A DNA stretch of 15,627 nucleotides from an uncultured Clostridia bacterium (GTDB lineage Bacteria > Bacillota > Clostridia > TANB77 > CAG-508): contig CANQHH010000013.1 in assembly GCA_947623615.1 (NCBI GenBank), positions 1 to 15,627 of the forward strand, given 5' to 3'. The first letter of the stretch is position 1; each line of letters starts with the position of its first letter. The notes under the pieces were generated by a model, which was given only the letters and a program-made list of their open reading frames with translations, did no database searches and was not told the DNA's origin. The translations under genes were made by a program, and so were the position numbers. This document shows positions 7,534-13,736 of the stretch, piece after piece.

Positions 7534-8814
7534 TTATTCTTGCACTATTATTTCATCATATAAAGAAATAGTTTTTCTCTCGTTTGATACATCTCCTAAC
7601 TCTTCTAACTCTTCTCCTGTATAGTTTGTAACAATTGAATACTTTCCATTTGTTCTCAATTCTTTGATATATATTTTGTCTTTATAACCAGCTCTCGTTC
7701 TTATAACATAAGCCAATTTATTTCCATTTATTTCCTCATACTTTATTGCTGAATTAGGAATTTTCTTACCGCTATCACTCCACCATATTACATCAAGAGA
7801 TATTTTTCTATAATTTATTAGCTCTTCCACACATTTTTCTATACTAAAAATAATAACACGTTTATTATTTTTTTCTTTGTTTATATGTTCTATCTCTGCT
7901 TCTACTTCATTTCCACTTGGTAACCTCAACTTAAGTTTATCATTTACCTTAGCTTTTCTGGCATATTCTGAATCTAAAACTACAGCTATGTAACATTTAT
8001 AATTGTTTATAATCTTTCCGCTCTCGTTATTGGCAACAATAATTTGACCTGTTTTTAAATTTAAGTTTTGCAAAAACTTTTCTGTAATTTCATCATATTT
8101 GCCTGGTTTTAATATACTTTCATATCCATCTACTCTATATGAAACCACACCGCTTATAGGAGCTTTTAAGTATTCAGCACCTGAATTTAATGAATTTTCA
8201 TAACGACTTCTTTCATTTATTAATTTTTTTAAGTATGAACCTGATGGACTTAAATCTCCGGCTATTTTAGCTTTTTTGGTAATATATGTGTTTATATCTT
8301 TCTTATATTCTCTTATCTTTTGCAAATCACTTTCATTATATACATTATCTAATCTTTCTGATATCTGATTCTCTAAAGTCTTTGTGTCACTTGAAAACAA
8401 ACCTGTTTCCTTTGCCATAGCCTCATCTATCTTTTTATCTAATTCCTCTATTTTCTTTACTAAACTATTTTCACCATTAGAATAATATCTAAATATAGCT
8501 TCTCCTTTAGCAACCTTTTCTCCCTCTATCTTTATCTGAGACATTCCATTTTTATAGTTTTCACCTTTCAAAACCGTTTCTTCTCTTATTATATATCCAT
8601 TTGCTACTTCTTCTTGATATATCTGCCCTTGTTCTACTAAAAATGTATTTGTTGGATTTTTTATTAATTTAATAACTAAACTAACTGCATATCCAATAAC
8701 ACATAACAAAATTAATATAAGTAAAACTATTTTGTTTTTCTGCATAACTACATTTAACTTATTCTTTTTTACCTCTTTGCCTTTTACTCTATAATCTGTT
8801 TTATTTTTCACCAT
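7534..8814 (-). CDS. HlyD-family membrane adaptor-like protein
   Basis: The 426-residue protein has a basic N-terminus and one membrane segment at about 29-50 (IVLLILILLCVIGYAVSLVI), with the rest predicted outside the membrane. A lipoyl/barrel-sandwich half follows (VEQGQIYQEEVANGYIIREE), then a coiled-coil hairpin of about 115-200. The second barrel half is YLKAPISGVVSYRVDGYE, and a C-terminal beta-rich domain has an HlyD-like KLRLPSGNEVEAEIEHI segment. HlyD proteins usually partner with ABC or other exporters, and none is next to it here. It sits between miaA (14-base overlap) and sepF, so envelope maintenance or division is a plausible context, which is inference. ATG at 8814 lies only 3 bases after GGAGG. 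GTG at 8811 has better spacing and may be the true start. Confidence 0.85.
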   Translation of the reverse strand: MVKNKTDYRVKGKEVKKNKLNVVMQKNKIVLLILILLCVIGYAVSLVIKLIKNPTNTFLVEQGQIYQEEVANGYIIREETVLKGENYKNGMSQIKIEGEKVAKGEAIFRYYSNGENSLVKKIEELDKKIDEAMAKETGLFSSDTKTLENQISERLDNVYNESDLQKIREYKKDINTYITKKAKIAGDLSPSGSYLKKLINERSRYENSLNSGAEYLKAPISGVVSYRVDGYESILKPGKYDEITEKFLQNLNLKTGQIIVANNESGKIINNYKCYIAVVLDSEYARKAKVNDKLKLRLPSGNEVEAEIEHINKEKNNKRVIIFSIEKCVEELINYRKISLDVIWWSDSGKKIPNSAIKYEEINGNKLAYVIRTRAGYKDKIYIKELRTNGKYSIVTNYTGEELEELGDVSNERKTISLYDEIIVQE

Positions 8815-9729
8815 ACTCCTCCAAAATAATTTTTATATTATTTTGTACATCTTCTAATCCATTAATCCATTTTATATTTTCATATCTTTTAAACCATGTA
8901 ATTTGTCTTTTTGCATATCTTCTTGTTTCCATTTTTATTTTTTCTATCATTTGCTCTTTGGTAATTCTTTTTTCTAAATACTCTACAACTTCCTTATATC
9001 CTAGTCCTTGCATCGCTGTTGGAAATTCATTATATTTTTCAACTACATATTTAACTTCATCTATCAATCCCATATCTAGCATAATATCTACGCGCTTATT
9101 AATTCTATCATATAATTTTTCTCTGTCCATATTTATTCCGAAAAACCAAATAATCATATTTTGGCTCTTCTTTTCTTGATTCTTTTTCTTGTTCAGTTTT
9201 ATTTTTTCCAGTTGAATGATATATTTCTAATACTCTACATATTCTTTTTTTATCGTTTGGACTTATATTTAACATCGCTTCAGGATCTATTTTTTGTGCC
9301 ATTTTATACAATTTATCTAATCCTTCTTTTTCTGCTATTTCATATAATTCTTTTCTATAGTTTTCATCAATTTTTATTTCTGGATAACTAATTCCATAAA
9401 TAATAGAATTTACATATAATCCTGTACCGTCCAACCACTATTGGGACTTTTCCTTCTCCAATTATCTTGTCTATGGCTTCCATCGCATCTTTTTTATAAC
9501 TTGCAACACTATACCTCTCATCAGGTGATACAAAATCTATAAGATAATGCTTTATTCCTTGCATTTCTTCAGTTGTAGGCTTTGCAGTTCCAATGCTCAT
9601 CTCTTTATATATTTGCATTGAGTCTGCAGATACAATTTCTCCTTGTATTTTTTTTGCAAGTTCAATTGATAAACTTGTTTTTCCTGATGCAGTCGGTCCA
9701 CAAATTACAATAACCTTTTGCTTTTTCAT
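8801..9729 (-). CDS. miaA: tRNA dimethylallyltransferase MiaA, frame split by two +1 shifts
   Basis: Adds a dimethylallyl group to N6 of A37 in tRNAs reading UNN codons. The complete 308-residue protein is encoded but in three frames: residues 1-100 (9729-9430), 101-196 (9428-9141), and 197-308 (9139-8801). One extra base sits at 9429 and one at 9140. Part one has the P-loop GPTASGKT (11-18) and SADSMQIYKEMSIGTAKP. The first joint restores VVGGTGLY, the second restores VFGINMDREKLY. Part three has TAMQGLGYKE and RRYAKRQITWFKR. No other decay is visible. Without shifting, the product would stop at 113 residues. Both joints are in-frame CGG codons, seen nowhere else in this window. It starts 12 bases after the membrane-protein gene with only a weak GGTGAT site and overlaps the HlyD-like gene by 14 bases. 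It may be a pseudogene, a sequencing artefact, or a recoded gene. Confidence 0.85.
9138..9146 (-). other. second +1 frameshift site in miaA (TTT-CGG-A)
   Basis: The minus strand reads GTT TTT CGG AAT in the incoming frame. Skipping the C at 9140 gives GTT TTT GGA ATA AAT ATG GAC, which restores the family motif VFGINMD. TTT followed by C lets tRNA-Phe re-pair one base forward on TTC, a favourable +1 slip. Staying in frame stops 10 residues later. Confidence 0.6.
9426..9434 (-). other. first +1 frameshift site in miaA (GGA-CGG-T)
   Basis: The minus strand reads GTT GGA CGG TAC in the incoming frame. Skipping the C at 9429 gives GTT GGA GGT ACA GGA and the near-universal MiaA motif GGTGLY. tRNA-Gly would not re-pair well on GAC, so skipping the first A-site base is the more likely mechanism if this is recoding. 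Staying in frame stops 13 residues later. Confidence 0.6.
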
Positions 9730-9741
9730 ATTTTATCACCA

Positions 9742-10362
9742 TCATTCTGCTTCATTTTCTATAATATTCTCTGTTACTGTTACATTTTCCATATCGTTTT
9801 CTAAAGTTCCTATATTATTTTCCACATTGTTTTCTATCTCGTTTTCCAATATTTCATTAACATTATCTACAATATTCGAATCATCGTTTTTTACTTCATT
9901 ACTTGTATATTCCTGTTGTATATTTTGAGTATTTTGTTGTTTCCTATTTTTTTCAATCAAATCTACAATTCCGTTTTGTATATTCTTAAAATATGAACAT
10001 TCAATCACAAGCATAATAACTAATAATATTGTAATTATAATAGCTCTATTTCTTAATTTAGATGGTTTCAACCTACCTATATTATAGCTATTAAACGAAA
10101 TTGCTACAAGTGGCAAAACTATTATTGCATTAATCGGTACAAACAAGAAAGTAATTACATTTTTTCCTGTTTCGGACACTTCTTTTATAGCTACATCTTT
10201 TGTACTTATCCAATATACAAATGACGTTAATGCATATATTATTGCTATTCCAACAGCAAGAAATATAACTCTTTCTTTCTTTTCTAAATTTGACAAACAA
10301 TTATACGTTAAAGCTACCGCTACCACATTTAATACTATTATAAAAATTAAAATCAAACCCAT
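9742..10362 (-). CDS. hypothetical four-segment membrane protein with acidic Asn-rich tail
   Basis: I do not recognise a named family. The 206-residue product has about four hydrophobic segments: 2-20, 32-52, 71-90 and 106-124. The second and third are separated by a charged loop (STKDVAIKEVSETGKN). From about residue 135 it changes to a low-complexity tail rich in Asn, Glu, Ile and Val with repeated ENxIENN-like units, probably disordered. The start has AGAGGAG upstream. It lies between mutL (35 bases) and miaA (12 bases) and is transcribed with them. Any function is unknown; the position alone does not imply a repair or tRNA role. Confidence 0.8.
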   Translation of the reverse strand: MGLILIFIIVLNVVAVALTYNCLSNLEKKERVIFLAVGIAIIYALTSFVYWISTKDVAIKEVSETGKNVITFLFVPINAIIVLPLVAISFNSYNIGRLKPSKLRNRAIIITILLVIMLVIECSYFKNIQNGIVDLIEKNRKQQNTQNIQQEYTSNEVKNDDSNIVDNVNEILENEIENNVENNIGTLENDMENVTVTENIIENEAE

Positions 10363-10397
10363 TTTTATTATCTCCTCTTACTATAAATAGATTATCT

Positions 10398-12734
10398 CTA
10401 CCTTCTTGAAAACTTTTTTTCTATATCTGTTTTTGTCATTTTTATGGCTGTTGGCCTACCATGTGGACAAGTAAATGGATTTTGAAGTAATAATAATTGT
10501 GACATTAAATTATCTACTTCTTCTTTAGTCAAAGCCATATTAGCTTTTACTGCTGCTTTACAAGCAACAGTTGCAATAAATTTTTCTTCAATTTCTTGTT
10601 TTGCAGTTCTCGCAACTGTATTTATTTCATCTAACGTTTCTAAAAACAACTCTTTAGTGTCTAAATCAATACATACATTAGGAACACCACTTAATTTTAT
10701 CGTATTTTCTCCAAATTCATCCAATACAAAACCTGCTTTTTCAAATACTTCCATATTATCCTTAGCAATTTGCATATCTCTTCTACTTAAATTTATGATA
10801 TCTGGTAACAACATAAGCTGAGAATCTTTGTCTGTATCACTATAATAATTTGCTTTTATTTTTTCATACATAATTCTTTCATGTGCTGCATGCTGATCTA
10901 TTATATACATTTCGTTATTTATTTCTATAATTATGTATGTTGAAAATACAATACCAATAAGCTTATATGGAGGAATTCCATCTTTTTCACTATCTCCAAA
11001 AATTGATATGTTTTCTACAGTATTTAACTCATTCGAATATATTTTATTTTCTTCCTTCTCTTCTTCTTTTGGAGGCTCATTTTTTCTAAAAGTTCCAAAT
11101 GTTTTAGCATACATTTCTTCAAAATTCTCATAATCATCTTCAATTTGTAAATTAGCCAACTCTTCCATTTTTTCATTTACTTCTTTTAAGTTTAATACTT
11201 TAGTTTCTGAATTTTGCTCTTTTATATCTTCTTCTGGCTGTTCTACATTTTCATCAATTTTCTCATCTACTTTTTCATCAATATTTTCATCTGTCTTTTC
11301 ATCTGTTATCTCTTGTATTTTTTTCTCTCGTCTTTCCTGTAATATTTTGTTTATTTTTTCTTCTAAATCTATATTTTCATTTTCTATTTCTTCAGTATCC
11401 TTATTAATATTTTCTATCTCTTCACTAGACTCTTCATCTTTATTTTCAGTTTCTAAGTTATAATTATTTTTTCTATTATATAACTGTTCTATAAAATTAC
11501 TATAATCTACTCTTTCTGTTTGTTCACCATTTTTTTTCAAACTAGAAAATCTACTAAATAATCCTCCCATTTTTTCCTTTTCTTTTTTCTCAATATTTTC
11601 ATTATTAATTTGATTATCTTGTATTACACTGTTTTCATTAATATTAACATCTACATTTGTCTGTTCTTCATTTACTTGCTTGTCTTTTTTTTCATTTTCC
11701 TCAATTACTTGATTGTCCTCTTCTATAACATTACCAGGTACTAAGTCTACTTTTAACAAACTATCTTTTATCGAATGAAATATTCCCTTAAAAATTTGAT
11801 TTTCATCTTCAAATCTTACCTCTAATTTTGCTGGATGAACATTCACATCAACTTTTCTTGGATTCATTTTTATATTCAAAACTACAAAAGCATGCTTTCC
11901 TATTGTAAGCAATCCTTTATATGCCTGCTCTGTTGCACTTGAAAATATTCTATCTTTTACATATCTATCATTTACAAAAAATAATTGGTTCGTTCTATTT
12001 GACCTTGCTATAGCAGGTTTTCCAATCACTCCTACTATTTTTATATCTTCATAATCATAATCTACGTCTATTATATTTTCTGCAATATCTTTTCCATACA
12101 CATTATATATAACCGCCTGTCTATCACCATTTCCAGATGTTTGAAGTACTGTTTTTCCTGAGCTTACAAGTTTTATAGATATTTCTGGATGTACTAAAGC
12201 AATTCTTGTAATTACATCTTCTATGTAACCTGCTTCTGTAAAATCTTTTTTCAAAAATTTATATCTTACTGGTGTGTTATAAAACAAATCTGTAACAGTC
12301 ATAGTTGTTCCTTGTGGACAACCTACATCTTCTTTATTAACTATATTTCCACCTTGTACTTCAACCTTGCATCCAATTTCATTTCCTATTGTTTTTGATA
12401 TTACTTCAACATGGCTTATTGATGCAATACTTGCCAATGCCTCGCCTCTAAACCCCATTGAAGTTACAACCTCTAAGTCATCAGCTTGTCTTATTTTACT
12501 TGTAGCATGTCTTTCAAATGCCAGTTCAATATCATCTGGCATAATTCCCTTTCCATTATCTGTTATTCTTATATATGAAATTCCACCGTTTTTTATTTCT
12601 ATTGATATATTATCAGCACCTGCATCTATAGAATTTTCCACTAACTCTTTTACTACTGATGCTGGTCTTTCTATAACCTCTCCTGCTGCAATTTTATTTA
12701 TTGTTAGATCATCCAATACTACTATATTTCCCAT
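10398..12734 (-). CDS. mutL: DNA mismatch repair protein MutL (endonuclease type)
   Basis: Links mismatch recognition by MutS to strand incision and removal. The 778-residue protein has the GHKL ATPase with ELVENSIDAGA (31-41), DNGKG (59-63) and GFRGEALASI (94-103), then NTPVRYKF and VNVHPAKLEVRF (298-308). A very long linker of about 335-585 is Glu/Asn/Lys rich and makes the protein longer than the usual 600-650 residues. The C-terminal domain has the metal-dependent nuclease motif DQHAAHERIMYE (613-624), a beta-clamp-like QLMLLP (639-644), ACKAAVKA (724-731) and CPHGRP (756-761), so nicking activity should be intact. The start follows GGGGGA. No mutS is adjacent within the window. It heads the long run that includes miaA, sepF and divIVA and has a clear extended -10 promoter. 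Confidence 0.97.
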   Translation of the reverse strand: MGNIVVLDDLTINKIAAGEVIERPASVVKELVENSIDAGADNISIEIKNGGISYIRITDNGKGIMPDDIELAFERHATSKIRQADDLEVVTSMGFRGEALASIASISHVEVISKTIGNEIGCKVEVQGGNIVNKEDVGCPQGTTMTVTDLFYNTPVRYKFLKKDFTEAGYIEDVITRIALVHPEISIKLVSSGKTVLQTSGNGDRQAVIYNVYGKDIAENIIDVDYDYEDIKIVGVIGKPAIARSNRTNQLFFVNDRYVKDRIFSSATEQAYKGLLTIGKHAFVVLNIKMNPRKVDVNVHPAKLEVRFEDENQIFKGIFHSIKDSLLKVDLVPGNVIEEDNQVIEENEKKDKQVNEEQTNVDVNINENSVIQDNQINNENIEKKEKEKMGGLFSRFSSLKKNGEQTERVDYSNFIEQLYNRKNNYNLETENKDEESSEEIENINKDTEEIENENIDLEEKINKILQERREKKIQEITDEKTDENIDEKVDEKIDENVEQPEEDIKEQNSETKVLNLKEVNEKMEELANLQIEDDYENFEEMYAKTFGTFRKNEPPKEEEKEENKIYSNELNTVENISIFGDSEKDGIPPYKLIGIVFSTYIIIEINNEMYIIDQHAAHERIMYEKIKANYYSDTDKDSQLMLLPDIINLSRRDMQIAKDNMEVFEKAGFVLDEFGENTIKLSGVPNVCIDLDTKELFLETLDEINTVARTAKQEIEEKFIATVACKAAVKANMALTKEEVDNLMSQLLLLQNPFTCPHGRPTAIKMTKTDIEKKFSRR
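11247..11306 (-). repeat. five 12-bp tandem units in the mutL linker
   Basis: Five consecutive 12-base units of the form attttcatcaat (with changes such as tttctcatctac and attttcatctgt) encode alternating TDEK / TDEN / IDEK / VDEK / IDEN tetrapeptides at about residues 477-496 of MutL. The unit length is a multiple of three, so copy changes would keep the frame. Confidence 0.75.
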
Positions 12735-12771
12735 CTAATTTCCCCCGATATGTGTTTTGTTTTTCGTCATG

Positions 12772-12801
12772 ATTATATCACTAATAAATAGTTTTTGTAT
12801 A
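12772..12801 (-). promoter_or_regulatory. mutL promoter with extended -10
   Basis: The minus strand reads TGATATAAT, a perfect TATAAT (12777-12772) with an upstream TGn extension. A weak -35 TATACA (12801-12796, four of six) lies 18 bases upstream. The extended -10 would compensate for it. The leader to the mutL ATG is about 30 bases. Confidence 0.65.
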
Positions 12802-12819
12802 GTTTTTTGAATATTTTTT

Positions 12820-12868
12820 TTACAATTGTAACCATTTTTCTCATTACGAATAATATATACCATACAAA
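12820..12868 (+). promoter_or_regulatory. candidate promoter region for the Cys-rich peptide genes
   Basis: Two readings fit. A sigma-A pair is TTGTAA (12826-12831), 17 bases, AATAAT (12849-12854). A sporulation-type -10 is CATACAAA (12861-12868), close to the sigma-E/sigma-K -10 pattern but with only a poor -35 (TCATTAC at 12841). A perfect 12-base palindrome, ttacaattgtaa (12820-12831), lies across the first -35 and could be an operator. None of these is decisive. Confidence 0.35.
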
Positions 12869-12904
12869 AGAGCAATAAATAAATATATTTTAGGAGGTAC
12901 AAAA

Positions 12905-13012
12905 ATGGGAAATTGTTGTAATAGCGAAATTCTATGGTTTATCATCCTATTTTTACTACTTTTCTGTTGTGGAAATAACGGATGCTGTTCTAATTCAGGA
13001 TGCGGTTGCTAA
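12905..13012 (+). CDS. 35-aa Cys-rich single-membrane-segment peptide A
   Basis: A tiny gene with a strong TAGGAGGT site seven bases before the ATG. The 35-residue product has eight Cys: MGNCC at the start, a hydrophobic run WFIILFLLLF (11-20), and a CCGNNGCCSNSGCGC tail. It could cross the membrane once or lie flat in it, with the Cys-rich tail available for disulfides or metal. It is the reverse orientation of all neighbours and is followed 38 bases later by a relative, so the pair is a tandem duplication. I recall no named family. It looks like the small Gly/Cys-rich membrane peptides often linked to sporulation in Bacillota, but that is a resemblance only. Confidence 0.75.
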   Translation: MGNCCNSEILWFIILFLLLFCCGNNGCCSNSGCGC

Positions 13013-13050
13013 AACTACTTAATTTTCTTATTTTGAAAGGGGTGAAATTT

Positions 13051-13170
13051 ATGCCAGAAAATAGAAGTTGCGGATGTGGTTTTGGATTTGGTGATGACTG
13101 CATTTGGATAATTATAATTCTAATTTTAATATGCTGCTGTTGCGGAGGCAACAGAGGTGGATGTTGCTAA
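13051..13170 (+). CDS. 39-aa Cys-rich single-membrane-segment peptide B
   Basis: The second member of the pair, preceded by AAAGGGGTG about eight bases from the ATG. The 39-residue product has nine Cys: an N-terminal CGCGFGFGDDC (7-17), the hydrophobic run WIIIILILI (19-27), then four Cys in a row (28-31), GGNRGG and a final CC. Acidic residues precede the Trp and a Cys-Gly-Asn tail follows the hydrophobic run, exactly as in peptide A, so the two are paralogues. They probably share one transcript. A hairpin starts 14 bases after the stop. Function unknown. Confidence 0.75.
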   Translation: MPENRSCGCGFGFGDDCIWIIIILILICCCCGGNRGGCC

Positions 13171-13175
13171 GACAG

Positions 13176-13237
13176 AAAAAAATATTCTATAACTCTAACC
13201 CAAAAGATTTATCTTTTGGGTTAGAGTTAATAGAATA
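13176..13237 (-). terminator. strong terminator between convergent genes
   Basis: A perfect 17-base-pair stem (13191-13207 with 13212-13228) has a four-base loop and extends by seven more pairs past a one-base bulge. On the minus strand it is followed by seven U (13182-13176), a classic terminator for the 44-residue gene. On the plus strand the stem follows peptide B closely but lacks a good U-run, so it may stop that transcript only partly. Confidence 0.85.
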
Positions 13238-13260
13238 ATCTTATCTACCTCATAAAAGAA

Positions 13261-13395
13261 TTATTTTTTTATTTGGTCATCATCTTTTCTTCTCTCGCCT
13301 TTTCTTCTATCATCTTTAACTTCATAGTCATTTTTCCTTCTATCTTCTTTTTTTCTTCTATCTTCAAAGATTTTTCCATTTCCATCAACTATCAT
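13261..13395 (-). CDS. 44-aa highly charged RRK/DRR-repeat protein
   Basis: A small gene with GAAGGAG eight bases before its ATG, its own promoter (13458-13430), and a strong terminator 23 bases downstream. The product opens MIVDGNGKIFEDRRKKEDRR and then repeats DDRRKGERRKDDD. Four (D/E)RRK-like units (residues 11-15, 18-21, 29-32, 35-38) alternate acid and base, predicting a soluble, strongly charged helix with no hydrophobic core. I recognise no named family. Such a peptide could bind nucleic acid or a protein partner, which is speculation. A plus-strand open frame over the same bases (13273-13461) lacks a ribosome-binding site and is not favoured. Confidence 0.7.
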   Translation of the reverse strand: MIVDGNGKIFEDRRKKEDRRKNDYEVKDDRRKGERRKDDDQIKK

Positions 13396-13429
13396 ATAAA
13401 TTCTCCTTCGCTAAAATTACGTTTTTTTA

Positions 13430-13458
13430 AGTATAACATGTTATCAATATATTTGCAA
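13430..13458 (-). promoter_or_regulatory. promoter of the 44-aa gene, with a palindrome in the spacer
   Basis: On the minus strand TTGCAA (13458-13453), 17 bases, then TATACT (13435-13430) with TG one base upstream (extended -10). A perfect 12-base palindrome, ataacatgttat (13433-13444), overlaps the spacer and -10, a place where a repressor could act. Confidence 0.6.
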
Positions 13459-13467
13459 TAATTTTAA

Positions 13468-13725
13468 CTATAGATTTGCTAAAATTATAATAAATGTTAG
13501 GCCTATGTACATAAATGCACATAATGATAATCCAACTATACCAGTTATCATTCCTGCTTTTCCAACTTTACTTCCTACTTTTTTGATTGATTTTACTCCA
13601 AAAACAATCGCTAATATTCCAGTTGGTATACTTATGTAATAGAAGATTGCAAAAACTATTGATATTATACCTAAAGTTAATGAGGCAACAGAGAAACCAG
13701 ATTTACTTTTTTCCATATTTTCCAT
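13468..13725 (-). CDS. DUF4190-type small membrane protein
   Basis: The 85-residue protein has two hydrophobic segments, about 13-38 (ASLTLGIISIVFAIFYYISI) and 55-83, separated by the signature GILAIVFGVKSIKKVGSK. The order of a small residue-rich segment, the IVFGxxxIKK turn and GKAGMITGIVGL matches the DUF4190 pattern, whose function is unknown. It starts 11 bases after the beta-propeller gene, with AGGGGGG as the ribosome-binding site, so the two form an operon. Confidence 0.85.
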   Translation of the reverse strand: MENMEKSKSGFSVASLTLGIISIVFAIFYYISIPTGILAIVFGVKSIKKVGSKVGKAGMITGIVGLSLCAFMYIGLTFIIILANL

Positions 13726-13736
13726 AAAAATCCCCC

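Noticed and set aside
8801..9729. Simple reassignment of CGG to another amino acid as the explanation for the split miaA
   Set aside because: Reading CGG as any amino acid would keep the wrong frame and still hit the early stop codons. The conserved continuation lies one base forward, so a frame change is required.
8801..9729. miaA as an old decayed pseudogene
   Set aside because: All three segments keep the family motifs with no internal stops or degenerate stretches once the two bases are skipped. A very recent pseudogene or sequencing error remains possible.
11244..11306. The 12-bp repeats as a CRISPR or intergenic repeat array
   Set aside because: There are no spacers, the units are contiguous, and they encode in-frame Asp/Glu/Lys tetrapeptides within MutL.
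12820..12831. The TTACAATTGTAA palindrome near mutL as a third member of the sepF/rsmD box array
   Set aside because: It is an isolated inverted pair with no 11-base direct repeats and no TTGACA at 14 bases, so it lacks the shared architecture.
13273..13461. Plus-strand open frame of 62 codons over the 44-residue gene
   Set aside because: It has no ribosome-binding site, runs across the promoter of the opposite gene, and is rich in Ser/Phe/Ile, as expected for the antisense of a Lys/Arg/Asp-rich coding region.
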